Assembly (NCBI GenBank): GCA_030584065.1
Contig: CP129489.1
Coordinates: 2,957,497 to 3,021,496 of the forward strand
From: Flavobacteriales bacterium
Lineage (GTDB): Bacteria; Bacteroidota; Bacteroidia; Flavobacteriales_F; PHOS-HE28
Reading direction: 5' to 3'
Length of the DNA: 64,000 nucleotides
Shown here piece after piece: positions 15,751 to 24,717 of this stretch (positions are counted from its first letter, which is position 1; the number at the start of each line of letters is the position of its first letter). Below the pieces are notes generated by a model. The model had not been told where the DNA came from. It searched no databases and saw only the letters and a program-made list of their open reading frames with translations. Both the position numbers and the translations under genes were made by a program.

Positions 15751-16749
15751 TCACGCGAGCCGCTCGCTCAGCAAGCGCATCTCCATCATCGGCGCCATCT
15801 TCTCGTAGAGCATGCGGTAGGTGGCCTCGATGATGGGCATGTCCACCTTCAGCTTCTCGTTGATGGCATGCACGCACTTCACGGCGTAGTAGCCCTCGGC
15901 CACCATGTTCATCTCCAGCTGCGCGGCGCGCACGCTGTAGCCCTTGCCCACCATGTTGCCGAATTCGCGGTTGCGGCTGAAGGTGCTGTAGGCCGTGACC
16001 AGCAGGTCGCCGAGGTAGGCCGGCTCGTTGATGTCGCGCGCGATGGGATGCACGGCGGCCACGAAGCGCTCGATCTCCTGGATGGCGCGGCTCACGAGCA
16101 CCGCGCGGAAGTTGTCGCCATAGCCCAGGCCAACGCTGATGCCCGCGCATACCGCGATCACGTTCTTGAGGATGGCCGCGTACTCGGTGCCGTAGATGTC
16201 GTCGCTGAGGGTGGTCTTCATGAACCGGCCGTTGAGCGCATCGCCCATGGCCTTCGCCTTGGCCGCATCCTGGCAGGCAATGGTGAGGTAACTGAGGCGC
16301 TCCATGGCCACCTCCTCGGCGTGGCAGGGGCCGCAGATCACGCCGAAATCCTGCTCGGTCACGCCCCAGTGCTGGAAGAGGTACTCGCCAACGATCTGGT
16401 TGGTCTCGGGCACGATGCCCTTCACCGCGCTGAAGAGCATCTTGCCTTTCAGCTCGGCGGGGTCCAGCTGCTCCAGGGTGGCCTTCAGGAAGGCGCTGGG
16501 CACGGCAATGACCAGCACCTCGGCATCGCGCACCACGGCATGGATGTCGTCACTCATAGCGAGACGGCCCGTGTCGAGCTGCGCGGCGCTGATGTAGTCC
16601 GGATTGTGGCCGTACTTGCCGATGTGCGCGATGGTGTCGGCGCGGCGGACCCACCAACCCACCCGGGCGGCATTGGTGCTCAGGAGCTTCACCAGGGCGG
16701 TGCCCCAGCTGCCGGCGCCGATCACGGCGATGCGTTGCGCGTTGCTCAT
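15751..16749 (-). CDS. gpsA: NAD(P)-dependent glycerol-3-phosphate dehydrogenase
   Basis: 332 residues. Reduces dihydroxyacetone phosphate to sn-glycerol-3-phosphate for phospholipid synthesis. N-terminal Rossmann motif IAVIGAGSWGTALVKLL, substrate-site segment ICGPCHAEEVA (family GPSFA/GPxxAxE), the catalytic-lysine region EYAAILKNVIAVCAGISVGL and the C-terminal domain RNREFGNMVGKGYS. Complete. The start at 16749 puts the Rossmann motif in its usual place about eight residues in. Convergent with the LysE gene (4-bp gap). Confidence 0.94.
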   Translation of the reverse strand: MSNAQRIAVIGAGSWGTALVKLLSTNAARVGWWVRRADTIAHIGKYGHNPDYISAAQLDTGRLAMSDDIHAVVRDAEVLVIAVPSAFLKATLEQLDPAELKGKMLFSAVKGIVPETNQIVGEYLFQHWGVTEQDFGVICGPCHAEEVAMERLSYLTIACQDAAKAKAMGDALNGRFMKTTLSDDIYGTEYAAILKNVIAVCAGISVGLGYGDNFRAVLVSRAIQEIERFVAAVHPIARDINEPAYLGDLLVTAYSTFSRNREFGNMVGKGYSVRAAQLEMNMVAEGYYAVKCVHAINEKLKVDMPIIEATYRMLYEKMAPMMEMRLLSERLA

Positions 16750-16841
16750 CGAGGGCGAATATCGCGGTTGAACGGGAGCCCCGGGGGGCGTCATCCTGGC
16801 CCGAGCGTCTGATGCCCGGCATGGCACATGCCGCCTGCCGC

Positions 16842-18512
16842 TCAGAAGGTCACTTCCGCCTCCACCTCCTCATTGCCGCGCAGCACCCGCACTTTCGCCT
16901 TGTCTCCTTTATTGAACTGCGCCAGCGCCTTCATGTAGCCCATCATGTCGTTCACCTCCACGGCGCCGAGCCTCAGCACGATATCGCCGGCCTTCAGCCC
17001 CGCATTCGCGGCCGGTTTGCCTTCGGTGGTGCCGTCGATCCGCATGCCCTTGCCATCATAGAGGTAGTCGGGCACAACGCCCAGCGTCACCTTGAAGCGC
17101 GGCGTGTTCTCGGTGTTCACCTCCTCGGTCTTGGTGAAGGCAAGCTTCCCGTCATCGCTGAGCGTGGCGATCAGGCTCTCGATGTAGCGCGTGATGCGCA
17201 GCATCCCTTCGTAATTGATCTTCTCCTCGTCGTCGCTGGGCTTGTGATAGTCGGCGTGCGTGCCCGTGAAGAAATGGATGGCGGGGATGCCCTGCAGGTA
17301 GAAACTGGTATGGTCGCTGGGGCCAATGCCGCTCGTGGTGGTCTTCACCTTCAGGTCGCCGACGAGGATGCGCTCCGCCTCGGCCCATGCTGGCGAGGTG
17401 CCCACGCCATTGACGCCGATGGTGCCGGTGCTGTCCAGGCGGCCTACCATGTCGAGGTTGATCATGTAATTGAGCTCACCGATCGGCACCGTAGGGTTCT
17501 TCGTCCAGTAGTTCGAGCCATACAGGCCCTTCTCCTCGCCGCTGAAGGCAATGAACAGGTAGTCGTTGGCCCGGGCCTGGTCCATCTCGGCAAGGTCGCG
17601 CGCCAGCTGCAGCATCACGGCGATTCCGCTCGCATTGTCATCAGCTCCGTTGTGGATGGCACGCTCGCCGCGGTGCAGTGAGCCCTCATCCCCCCAGCCC
17701 AGGTGGTCGAGGTGGGCGCCGACCACCACCACGTTGGGCGCGCCATTGTCGAGCATGCCCACCACATTGTAGGCTGTACGCTCCTCACGCACGATGTCCA
17801 CGTTCACCGCGCACGGATTGTTGTCGATCACCATCTCCGCGTACAGATCGCCCTTCAGGAAGATGACCGGGATGCCCAAGGGCTTGATCTTGGCCGAGAG
17901 TTTAGGCTCCGGGGAGGGCGCCGTGGGGTCGTCGTTGTAGAAGAGCACCGCAGCAGCCCCGCGTTCTGCGGCCTTCTGCGCCCTCGCCTGCAGGTCGTGG
18001 TGGGCGAGGTACTTGCTGTGCGGATGTATGCCATCGGGGGAGCTGACGCTGAAAGCGACCACCCTGTCCTTCAGGCTCAGGGAGTCCGGGTAATCGGCGT
18101 AGTTGAGCTCGGGTGCGACGATGCCGTAGCCGAGCTTCAGCACCTTGCCCCTTGCAGGGCCCGAGCCCGAGCAGGCGAGCGGATGCCACTCCTCCCCGGC
18201 CAGGGGCTTCTTGCGGCCGACCTGCAGCGTATTGCCGGCTCCCAGCCGGGGCTCCGCCTGGAAGGTGAAGGGCTGCAGGTAGCCGGCATCGGCTCCATAA
18301 GGCATCAGGCCCACGTTGCCGAATTTGGCGGCGATGTAATCCACGGCGAGCCGCTCTCCGGGCGTGCCGGCCTCCCGCCCCTCGAGGAGGTCGCTCGCCA
18401 GGTACTTCACGTCATACCGCATCTGGTCAAGCGCATCCGCATCAGGCATGGTCTGTGCATGGATGGGGAGCGCACCGACCAGGAATGCACCGAGGGCTAC
18501 GAGGGTCTTCAT
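16842..18512 (-). CDS. Exported M28 family metallopeptidase with PA and PDZ domains
   Basis: 556 residues with signal peptide (MKTLVALGAFLVGALPIHAQ). Zinc aminopeptidase core: VVVGAHLDHLGWGDEGSLHR with the first metal His/Asp, HNGADDNASGIAVML with the bridging Asp, FIAFSGEEKGLYGSNYW with the catalytic Glu pair, and GPSDHTSFYLQGIP with the last His. A protease-associated insert (about 110-230) precedes it. The C-terminus (KVTLGVVPDYLYDGKGMRID; AGLKAGDIVLRLGAVEV) is a PDZ domain, as in several Bacteroidota M28 enzymes. Periplasmic or surface peptide degradation is likely. TAATTTCG lies 6 nt before the ATG. Two further M28 genes are at 44299 and 57150. Confidence 0.9.
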   Translation of the reverse strand: MKTLVALGAFLVGALPIHAQTMPDADALDQMRYDVKYLASDLLEGREAGTPGERLAVDYIAAKFGNVGLMPYGADAGYLQPFTFQAEPRLGAGNTLQVGRKKPLAGEEWHPLACSGSGPARGKVLKLGYGIVAPELNYADYPDSLSLKDRVVAFSVSSPDGIHPHSKYLAHHDLQARAQKAAERGAAAVLFYNDDPTAPSPEPKLSAKIKPLGIPVIFLKGDLYAEMVIDNNPCAVNVDIVREERTAYNVVGMLDNGAPNVVVVGAHLDHLGWGDEGSLHRGERAIHNGADDNASGIAVMLQLARDLAEMDQARANDYLFIAFSGEEKGLYGSNYWTKNPTVPIGELNYMINLDMVGRLDSTGTIGVNGVGTSPAWAEAERILVGDLKVKTTTSGIGPSDHTSFYLQGIPAIHFFTGTHADYHKPSDDEEKINYEGMLRITRYIESLIATLSDDGKLAFTKTEEVNTENTPRFKVTLGVVPDYLYDGKGMRIDGTTEGKPAANAGLKAGDIVLRLGAVEVNDMMGYMKALAQFNKGDKAKVRVLRGNEEVEAEVTF

Positions 18513-18518
18513 GGCCCG

Positions 18519-18526
18519 CGAAATTA
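18519..18526 (-). promoter_or_regulatory. -7-like element 6 nt before the M28 peptidase ATG
   Basis: TAATTTCG on the minus strand (one mismatch to TAnnTTTG), six nucleotides before the ATG at 18512, consistent with a leaderless transcript. Confidence 0.45.
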
Positions 18527-18532
18527 CCCGCA

Positions 18533-18540
18533 TACCTTCG
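18533..18540 (+). promoter_or_regulatory. Possible -7 element for the DUF1232-like gene
   Basis: TACCTTCG, one mismatch to TAnnTTTG, 36 nt before the ATG at 18577. It lies back to back with the minus-strand element of the M28 peptidase. Confidence 0.4.
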
Positions 18541-18576
18541 TTGGGCTGCCATGCGTTCGTCATCCGTTCCGGTACC

Positions 18577-18822
18577 ATGAAGACCATCCTCGTTGCCATC
18601 GCAGGCCTGTTGGCCTTCTTCTACCTCATCAATCCGACGCTGGGCGTGTTCGAGTTCCTGCCGGACAACATCCCCTTGGTCGGCAATCTCGATGAGGCCA
18701 CCGCCACCATGGTGCTGCTGGGGGCCCTGCGCTACTTCGGCATGGACCTCACGCGGCTCTTCAGCCGCCATCGCGCATTGGACCTGGGCACCGCCCAGGA
18801 GGAACGGCAGCCGAAGGCTTAG
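18577..18822 (+). CDS. Small DUF1232-like membrane protein
   Basis: 81 residues. A first hydrophobic segment (TILVAIAGLLAFFYLINPTLG) followed by FEFLPDNIPLVGNLDEATAT, the signature of the DUF1232/YkvA group (P-D-x-I-P-x-x-G-x-x-D-D-x), then a second helix TMVLLGALRYFGMDL. Members are small membrane proteins of unknown function. Divergent from the M28 peptidase and convergent with oligopeptidase B; the two stop codons overlap by 4 bp. Confidence 0.75.
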   Translation: MKTILVAIAGLLAFFYLINPTLGVFEFLPDNIPLVGNLDEATATMVLLGALRYFGMDLTRLFSRHRALDLGTAQEERQPKA

Positions 18823-21023
18823 GTCCCTGCCGCCCCGGCCCGATGCAGGAGGAATGCGTAGATCAGCGCGACCTCCTTGAGCATCTCGAACCGGCCTGAG
18901 GCCCCGCCGTGACCGGCTTCCATATTGGTGTGCAGCAGGATGGGCGCATCGGACTTCTGGTGCTCGCGCAGACGCTGCACCCACTTGGCCGGCTCCCAGT
19001 ACTGCACCTGGCTGTCGTGGAAGCCCGTGGTGACGAGCAAGGCGGGGTAGTCGGCATCGCGCACATTGTCGTACGGCGAATACCCGAGCATCCGCTCATA
19101 GGCTTCCTTCTCCTTCGGATCGCCCCACTCATCGTACTCGCCGGTGGTCAGCGGGATGCTGTCGTCGAGCATGGTGGTCACCACGTCCACGAAGGGCACC
19201 TCGGCGCATGCGGCGTTCCAGCGGTCGGGGCGCATGTTGAGCACCGCACCCACCAGCAGCCCGCCGGCGCTGCCGCCCAGGCAGAAGATGCGCTTGGGGT
19301 CGGCGTACCGCATGCGCTCCAAATGATCGGCGCAGTCGATGAAGTCATGGAAGGTGTTCAGCTTGTGCTCCATCCTGCCGCTCTCGTACCAGGCCCGGCC
19401 GAGCTCCTCGCCTCCGCGGATGTGCGCAATGGCATAGACGAATCCGCGGTTGAGCAGGCTCAGGCGCGCGCTGCTGAACGTGGGGTCGATGCTGTGCCCG
19501 TAGCTGCCGTAGCCATAGAGCAGCAGCGGCGCCGTGCCGTCGAGCGGCGTGCCCTTTCGGTACACGATGCTCACGGGGATGCGCGCCCCGTCCCGCGCAG
19601 GGGCCCAGATGCGTTCACTGACGTAATCCAGCGGCGAGAAGGGGCCAAGGACCTCCTGCTGCTTGAGCAGCACCGAGGCGTCCGCATTGAGGTCGTGCTC
19701 ATAGACGCTGCTGGGCGTGGTGAGCGATGCGTAGCCGTACCGCAGCTTGTCACTGTCCCATTCAGGATTGGTGCCCGAATAGGCTACGTATGCGGGATCG
19801 TTGAAGGCAATCTCATGCTCGCGGCCGTCGCTCAGCCGTCGGACGCGAAGGTGAGTGAGGCCCTCGCGGCGCTCGGTCACCACCAGGTGGTCGCGGAAGG
19901 TGTCCACATCCTCCAGGAGCACCTGCTCCCGGTGCGGCACCACCTCCCTCCACCTGGCCTTGTCCGCCGTGGCATCCTCCGCGCACTCCATGAGGCGGAA
20001 GTTGCGCGCCTCCCAGTTCGTAAGGATGTACCATCGGCCGGGAGCACCTGCCTTGCCGGGCACATGCGACACGGAATGCTCATGCTCCGGCTCGCGCGGA
20101 AGGAACACCTTGAACGCGCCCATCGGGTCGTCCACGGGCAGGAAGCGATGCTCACTGCTCATCGTGCTCTCACTCACGATCATCACGAAGCGGTCCGAGC
20201 GGCTGCGGTACACGTCGCAACTGTAAGCCGGGTCCTTCTCCTCGAACACCACGGGGTCTGTGGAGGGGTCGGTGCCGAGGGCATGCCGGTAGATGCGGTA
20301 GCTGCGAAGGGTCTTGTCCTTGCGTGCGTAGAACACGGTGCGGTCGTCCGCCCAGGCGCATCCGCCGCTCGTATTGGTGATCACATCGGGCAGGTCGGCG
20401 CCGGTGGCGAGGTCGCGGAACCGGAGCTCATACTTCCGGCGCCCCACGCGATCCACGCTGTATCCGACAAGGCCATTGCCCGGACTCACCTCGAAGTCCC
20501 CGAGGTCGAAGTACGCACTGCCCTCTGCCATCCGGTTCTCATCCAGCAGCACGGTCCACGCCGGATCACCTTCGGGGGGCCAGCGGTCTCCGGCAGCCCT
20601 TGCGCGCAGATGCACCGCGTATTCCTTGCCTTCGTCGAAGCGGTGACGGTACCAGAAACCGTTCTCCCGGTAGGGCACGCTGAGATCCGTCTCCTTGATG
20701 CGCGCCTTCATTTCCTTGAAAAGGCTATCGCGCAGCTCCTTCACCGGCTGCAGGACGGCCTCTGTGTAGGCATTCTCGGCATTGAGATGGTCCATCACCT
20801 TGCGCGTTTCGGCATCGGGCTCGGCAGCGTTGCGCTGCTGTTCCGAGAGCCGCATCCAGAAGTACTCGTCGATGCGGGTATGCCCATGGGCCGTGATGGC
20901 GTGCGGCCGCTTGGCGGCCTGGGGCGCCGTCAGCCGTGCGGTGGTGTTCATGGATTCGGGGTCGGTGGAGCAGCCCGCGGCCAGCAAGGCGGCTGCGAAT
21001 ATGGAAGGGAGTCGCGCGCGCAT
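18819..21023 (-). CDS. ptrB: Oligopeptidase B-type S9 serine peptidase (lipoprotein)
   Basis: 734 residues. Cleaves short peptides after basic residues in the S9A family. N-terminal seven-bladed propeller gate (about 60-450), then an alpha/beta hydrolase domain with the nucleophile in CLGGSAGGLL (about residue 570), an Asp near the HDSQVQYW segment and the catalytic His in NMEAGHGGASGRFE. LLLYGYGSYGHSIDPTFS is the family hallmark before the oxyanion strand. Unlike the cytoplasmic E. coli enzyme, this one begins MRARLPSIFAAALLAAGCST, a lipoprotein signal with the lipobox Cys, so it is probably membrane-anchored outside the cytoplasm. TACTTTCG lies 14 nt before the ATG. Confidence 0.92.
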   Translation of the reverse strand: MRARLPSIFAAALLAAGCSTDPESMNTTARLTAPQAAKRPHAITAHGHTRIDEYFWMRLSEQQRNAAEPDAETRKVMDHLNAENAYTEAVLQPVKELRDSLFKEMKARIKETDLSVPYRENGFWYRHRFDEGKEYAVHLRARAAGDRWPPEGDPAWTVLLDENRMAEGSAYFDLGDFEVSPGNGLVGYSVDRVGRRKYELRFRDLATGADLPDVITNTSGGCAWADDRTVFYARKDKTLRSYRIYRHALGTDPSTDPVVFEEKDPAYSCDVYRSRSDRFVMIVSESTMSSEHRFLPVDDPMGAFKVFLPREPEHEHSVSHVPGKAGAPGRWYILTNWEARNFRLMECAEDATADKARWREVVPHREQVLLEDVDTFRDHLVVTERREGLTHLRVRRLSDGREHEIAFNDPAYVAYSGTNPEWDSDKLRYGYASLTTPSSVYEHDLNADASVLLKQQEVLGPFSPLDYVSERIWAPARDGARIPVSIVYRKGTPLDGTAPLLLYGYGSYGHSIDPTFSSARLSLLNRGFVYAIAHIRGGEELGRAWYESGRMEHKLNTFHDFIDCADHLERMRYADPKRIFCLGGSAGGLLVGAVLNMRPDRWNAACAEVPFVDVVTTMLDDSIPLTTGEYDEWGDPKEKEAYERMLGYSPYDNVRDADYPALLVTTGFHDSQVQYWEPAKWVQRLREHQKSDAPILLHTNMEAGHGGASGRFEMLKEVALIYAFLLHRAGAAGT

Positions 21024-21037
21024 GCTCACGGGGCGGC

Positions 21038-21045
21038 CGAAAGTA
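21038..21045 (-). promoter_or_regulatory. -7-like element for oligopeptidase B
   Basis: TACTTTCG on the minus strand, one mismatch to TAnnTTTG, between the recO stop and the ptrB ATG (21023). Confidence 0.45.
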
Positions 21046-21051
21046 CGGCCA

Positions 21052-21762
21052 TCAGCTGAGCACCGTGTGAAGCACCGCTGGCGACCGCAGTTCTCCAAGG
21101 CCCTCCACATGCATCCGGTAATAGAGCAGCAGATGATCCATCAGGTCCCGCCTGACCTGTGCGGGGAGCCGCACCCGCTCCAGGTCGGCGAAGTCCACGT
21201 GGAGCAGGTCGGCCAAGGCCAAGCTGAGCGGCGGGGCCAGCAGGTGGCCGTGCATCGCGCCCGCAGGCATGAAGCAGCCCTCCTGCAGGTCGAAATGGTC
21301 CTCGCCGGGCATGGGCGGAGCAGGAAGGAAGCCCAAAGGGGCTGATAGGCGAATCAGCAGCACCAGAGGCAGGCACCTGAGGTCGGCAGCGCTGTCGATG
21401 GATTCCAGGGCTTCCTCCACCACGGCATCGATATCCGGATCGGGGCTCTCAGCGCGCAGCGTACGCAGCAGCAGCTCCTGGGTGAAGAGCGCTACCGCTC
21501 CACGGATCGGCTCGTATGGGATGCGCAGGTAGGGCCTGTCCACGCGGATCTCACGAACGGAGTGCAGGTCGCGCTCGGGATGCTCATCCGCCACCAGCTC
21601 CACGCGACTCAGGGGCTGGGCCACGGCGGCCGAAGCCCCGCGGCGGCCGGTGCGTACCACATAGCTACGCGCCCCGCCACGCCGGGTCCAGGCCTTCAGG
21701 ACCAGGGTACGGTCACCGTGCGCAATGGCACGGAGCACGACGGCTTGGGTGGTTACGAGCAT
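21052..21762 (-). CDS. recO: DNA repair protein RecO
   Basis: 236 residues. Helps RecR load RecA on SSB-coated single-stranded DNA. N-terminal OB fold (MLVTTQAVVLRAIAHGDRTL, VLKAWTRRGGARSYVV) and a helical C-terminal part with FTQELLLRTLRAESPDPDID and the ending LLLYYRMHVEGLGELRSPAV, which matches the Bacteroidota RecO form that lacks the zinc cysteines. The gene follows porZ in the same direction with 19 nt between them, a neighbourhood widely kept in Flavobacteriia. Confidence 0.9.
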   Translation of the reverse strand: MLVTTQAVVLRAIAHGDRTLVLKAWTRRGGARSYVVRTGRRGASAAVAQPLSRVELVADEHPERDLHSVREIRVDRPYLRIPYEPIRGAVALFTQELLLRTLRAESPDPDIDAVVEEALESIDSAADLRCLPLVLLIRLSAPLGFLPAPPMPGEDHFDLQEGCFMPAGAMHGHLLAPPLSLALADLLHVDFADLERVRLPAQVRRDLMDHLLLYYRMHVEGLGELRSPAVLHTVLS

Positions 21763-21781
21763 GGCAGGGGCTGCCGAAGCC

Positions 21782-24133
21782 TCAGCGCACCACCAGCACC
21801 TTGGTGTTGCACTTGTAGCCGCCCTCCCTGTCGCTGGCGAAGATGAGGTAGACCCCCGTGGCGACGCGATTCCCGCTCAGGTCTGTGGCATTCCAGATGG
21901 CCTGACCGCCGAGGGAGGTGGTGCGGTACACAAGGTTGCCGCTCACATCGGTGATGCGTACCTCGCTGTCGCGCGCCAACCCGGTCACGGCAATGGGACC
22001 CGTATAGGTCTCACGAACGGGATTGGGGAACACTTTGGCGCAATCGGCCGCTTCCGCGGCATCGATCGCATCGGAGCGGTAGCCCATGATGCCCCTGTCC
22101 GTGCCGATGAAGACCTCGCCGGTGGTGCCATCGATGGCGATGGCCGTGACGGTGTTGCTGGGCAGCGGGCTGTTCTCCGCCGTGAAGTGGTGTATCTGCT
22201 CCCGCCCGTCAGGGCTCACGAGGTAGACTCCGCCCGTTTGCGTGCCGATCCATTTGCGATTGGCGCCGTCCACCGCGATGGCGCTAACGAATTCCGTCTC
22301 CAGCAGGATCTGCACATTGCCCTCCTGCTCAATGAGGATCTGCTGGGCATCCGTAGGGCTGTCGGTGAAGAGGTCGGCGGGGGTGTAGAACACGGCGATG
22401 CCCTTATTGGTGCCCACCCAGATCTGGCCATCCTTGTCTTCTGCGATGCTCAGCACATCCACCGTGGGTAGCCCGCCGCTGCCTGGGGCATTGTTGATGA
22501 GCTTGTAGCTGTCGTCGCCGGGATCGGCGAGCGTGCCATTGTCGTTGAACACGAGCAGGCCATTGCCGCGCGGGCGGATGATCCACTTGAACCCGTTCGA
22601 TGCAGCCAGGATATCCCCGATCAGCCCGTTGCCCCCGAGTATGGCGCCCGGCGCATAGCTGTACCAGGCGCCCGCCCGGGTGCGGACGGAAATCGGGGCG
22701 GCCGCATGGGCATTCGACACCCAGAGGTTGCCTTGGAGGTCAAAGTCGAGCCCGCCCACGTTCACCTTCCCCGAGCCATCATTGGTAGCGATGCCCAAGC
22801 TGCTGTTGGTTTCGTTGTGGATGAGGACAGGCTCCCGATTGCGGAGCTCCACCACCCCGTCATCCCAGCTCCCCACGAAGGCGCGCGCCGGGTCGAACGG
22901 GTCCACGGCAACGGCAACGATGTCATTCACGGCGCCGGCGAACGCATTGCCGCCCCTGAGCAGCTCGTTATTGTCGGGGTCGTTGGTGCGCCAGGTCTCG
23001 TCAATGAAATGGTGCACGCCATCCTTGAGGAAGGTGTTGGCCCAATTGCCGGCTACAGCGCCGGTGGCTACATACACCGCACCGCCGCTGGCATCGATGC
23101 GGTACGCGCTGGACGTCTTGGGGCCATTGGGCCTCACGGGCACACCCTGATTATAGGCAACCAGGATCACCAGCCCGACGAAGCGGTCGGCCACCCAGAG
23201 CTGCCCGGAGGTGTTGAGGATGGCCCGAATGGGGAAGCTCGGAATCGACCCGTAGGTGTAGGTGTAGTTGACCTCCTCGAAGCTGCTGTTGAATTGGCTC
23301 ACGCCGAACTCATGGGTGAGCGTGAAGAAGTCGGGGTTGGTGCCGAGCCGAAGATCGAAATTGGGCACGCCGCGTCCGTAGGAGAACTGCTCCCAGGTAT
23401 TGTCCGGGCGCAGCACGAGCAGCGTATCCTGCTCGCCCACCGGCTTGTTCCAGTTGATGATGGGCCTCCCTTGGAAGGTGATGGCAAGGTCGAACGGGCC
23501 GTTCGCCATGCCCGGCCCCATGTCGGTGCGCTTCCGCCAGTTGGTGAAGGAGGCCAGGTTGGACGCATTTCGCGACGCGGTGTATAGCCCCGTGCCCGTG
23601 GCTGCATAGATGGAGTCCGCAGTGAACGTGATGCCGCGCACCTGCACCTGGCCGCCTCCCGGCCCGATGAACCAGGTCTCCTTCACCTCGCGCCGCTCCA
23701 GGTCGACCACCACGATGCCGAACCCGCAGGCCAGGTAGGCCGTGGTACCTTCCACGTGGGTCCGGTAGATGGCCTTGTCGCCCAGGATAGCGCTGCGCTT
23801 GATGTCGCCGAGGTTGAAGCTGCGGTCGCCCTGCACCAGGTCCAGGTTGCCGTTGCCGTAATGGACCAGCAGCATCCGGAGCGGTGCGCACCAGGCCAGG
23901 CCTCGGATGTCCACATCATTGAGCAGGTTCACCTTGTTGATGCGCTGGATCTCGCCCGAGCCCACATCGTACCGGAATAGCCCGTTAACCGTGGCGCAGT
24001 AGGCCGCTCCATCCCCCTCCACCACATCCACCATCCGCTGGTAGGGCTGATGGTCGCGCCACGCGCCGATGGGGGTTTGCGCGAGGAGGGCTCCTGGTAT
24101 CAAGGCGGTGACAAGGGAGGCGAGTCGGGTCAT
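21782..24133 (-). CDS. porZ: T9SS attachment-complex protein PorZ
   Basis: 783 residues. PorZ is a surface component of the type IX secretion system that works with PorU, PorV and PorQ to cleave sorting domains and attach cargo. Signal peptide (MTRLASLVTALIPGALLAQ), the typical mature start IGAWRDHQPYQRMVDVVEG, then two beta-propellers built from two-component-regulator-like blades (GLFRYDVGSGEI; NLWVSNAHAAAPIS; QIWVGTNKGIAVFY; KWIGTQTGGVYLV; VFIGTDRGIMGY). The C-terminal about 90 residues (FPNPVRETYTGPIAVTGL ... NRVATGVYLIFASD) are its own sorting-like domain. The start at 24133 is preferred over an in-frame TTG at 24157. It explains how the many T9SS cargo proteins of this window reach the surface. 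Confidence 0.9.
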   Translation of the reverse strand: MTRLASLVTALIPGALLAQTPIGAWRDHQPYQRMVDVVEGDGAAYCATVNGLFRYDVGSGEIQRINKVNLLNDVDIRGLAWCAPLRMLLVHYGNGNLDLVQGDRSFNLGDIKRSAILGDKAIYRTHVEGTTAYLACGFGIVVVDLERREVKETWFIGPGGGQVQVRGITFTADSIYAATGTGLYTASRNASNLASFTNWRKRTDMGPGMANGPFDLAITFQGRPIINWNKPVGEQDTLLVLRPDNTWEQFSYGRGVPNFDLRLGTNPDFFTLTHEFGVSQFNSSFEEVNYTYTYGSIPSFPIRAILNTSGQLWVADRFVGLVILVAYNQGVPVRPNGPKTSSAYRIDASGGAVYVATGAVAGNWANTFLKDGVHHFIDETWRTNDPDNNELLRGGNAFAGAVNDIVAVAVDPFDPARAFVGSWDDGVVELRNREPVLIHNETNSSLGIATNDGSGKVNVGGLDFDLQGNLWVSNAHAAAPISVRTRAGAWYSYAPGAILGGNGLIGDILAASNGFKWIIRPRGNGLLVFNDNGTLADPGDDSYKLINNAPGSGGLPTVDVLSIAEDKDGQIWVGTNKGIAVFYTPADLFTDSPTDAQQILIEQEGNVQILLETEFVSAIAVDGANRKWIGTQTGGVYLVSPDGREQIHHFTAENSPLPSNTVTAIAIDGTTGEVFIGTDRGIMGYRSDAIDAAEAADCAKVFPNPVRETYTGPIAVTGLARDSEVRITDVSGNLVYRTTSLGGQAIWNATDLSGNRVATGVYLIFASDREGGYKCNTKVLVVR

Positions 24134-24196
24134 GCGGAACTGCCGGTGATCGTTCAATCAATGCCCACAACGCGGTTTGCAGGCGATTGGTATGGG

Positions 24197-24204
24197 CCAA
24201 GGTA
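24197..24204 (-). promoter_or_regulatory. Possible -7 element for porZ
   Basis: TACCTTGG on the minus strand, 63 nt before the porZ ATG and just after the tRNA-Cys terminator hairpin. One mismatch to TAnnTTTG. Confidence 0.35.
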
Positions 24205-24215
24205 ACCCCTTGAAT

Positions 24216-24246
24216 GGCAGATCCCCGCTGAAGACGGGGATCTGCC
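24216..24246 (-). terminator. Terminator hairpin after tRNA-Cys
   Basis: Perfect 12-bp stem GGCAGATCCCCG / CGGGGATCTGCC with a 7-nt loop, beginning 2 nt after the tRNA 3' end on the minus strand. It is followed by ATTCAAGG, not a strong T-tract. Confidence 0.75.
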
Positions 24247-24248
24247 GG

Positions 24249-24319
24249 AGGTCACGAGCGGAGTCGAACCGCTGTACGAGGTTTTGCAGACCTCTGCCTA
24301 GCCACTCGGCCACGTGACC
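24249..24319 (-). tRNA. tRNA-Cys (GCA)
   Basis: 71-nt cloverleaf on the minus strand. Acceptor stem GGTCACG pairs with CGTGACC; discriminator is U, as expected for cysteine. D-arm has GTGGCTAGGC, anticodon loop CTGCAAA gives anticodon GCA, T-arm loop GTTCGACTC. CCA is not encoded. It lies alone between porZ and folB with a hairpin terminator directly downstream. Confidence 0.96.
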
Positions 24320-24366
24320 GGAACGGGCGCGAAGATAGGTGCCGGGGCCTTGTCCCGCCGGAACGT

Positions 24367-24717
24367 TCAACCCTCCACTGTATAGACAGCCTCCTCCACG
24401 TCACCGTGAACCGGCGGCCGTTCCTTCACCAGACGCACGCGCCATCGCACCGGACCGGGCCACTCGCGCCGCAGGGCCTCCAGTATCCGGCGCGCAGCAT
24501 GCTCAATCAGACGGCTGCGAACGGTCATCTGCTCGCGGACAATGGCCGTCACGCGGCCGTAGTCGACCGTTCGCCTTAGGTCATCGCAGGCTTCAGCATC
24601 ACTGAAATCGCCCTGGGCAGTCACATCCACGCGGAAATGCCCTCCGATGCGCGCCTCCTCCGCCAGGCAGCCGTGGAAGGCGAACACGCGGATGCCATTC
24701 ACCTCGATCACGCCCAT
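24367..24717 (-). CDS. folB: Dihydroneopterin aldolase
   Basis: 116 residues, the normal length. Converts 7,8-dihydroneopterin to 6-hydroxymethyl-dihydropterin in folate synthesis. Family segments: IEVNGIRVFAFHGCLAEEAR with the FHGxxxEE core, FRVDVTAQGDFSDAEACDDL, TVDYGRVTAIV with the catalytic-site Y-x-x-V pattern, LIEHAARRILEAL and VRLVKERPPVHGDVEEA with the catalytic lysine K-x-x-P. The ATG at 24717 overlaps the end of gltX by 10 bp; an in-frame GTG at 24726 is possible. Co-transcription with gltX is likely. Confidence 0.92.
   Translation of the reverse strand: MGVIEVNGIRVFAFHGCLAEEARIGGHFRVDVTAQGDFSDAEACDDLRRTVDYGRVTAIVREQMTVRSRLIEHAARRILEALRREWPGPVRWRVRLVKERPPVHGDVEEAVYTVEG

Noticed and set aside
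18909..21059. A 716-codon open frame on the plus strand opposite oligopeptidase B
   Set aside because: Mirror frame of a well-conserved enzyme; no recognisable motifs and unrealistic amino-acid composition.
21190..21206. A third parS-like CCACGTGG in recO
   Set aside because: Only the inner 8 bases match; the outer arms break the palindrome.
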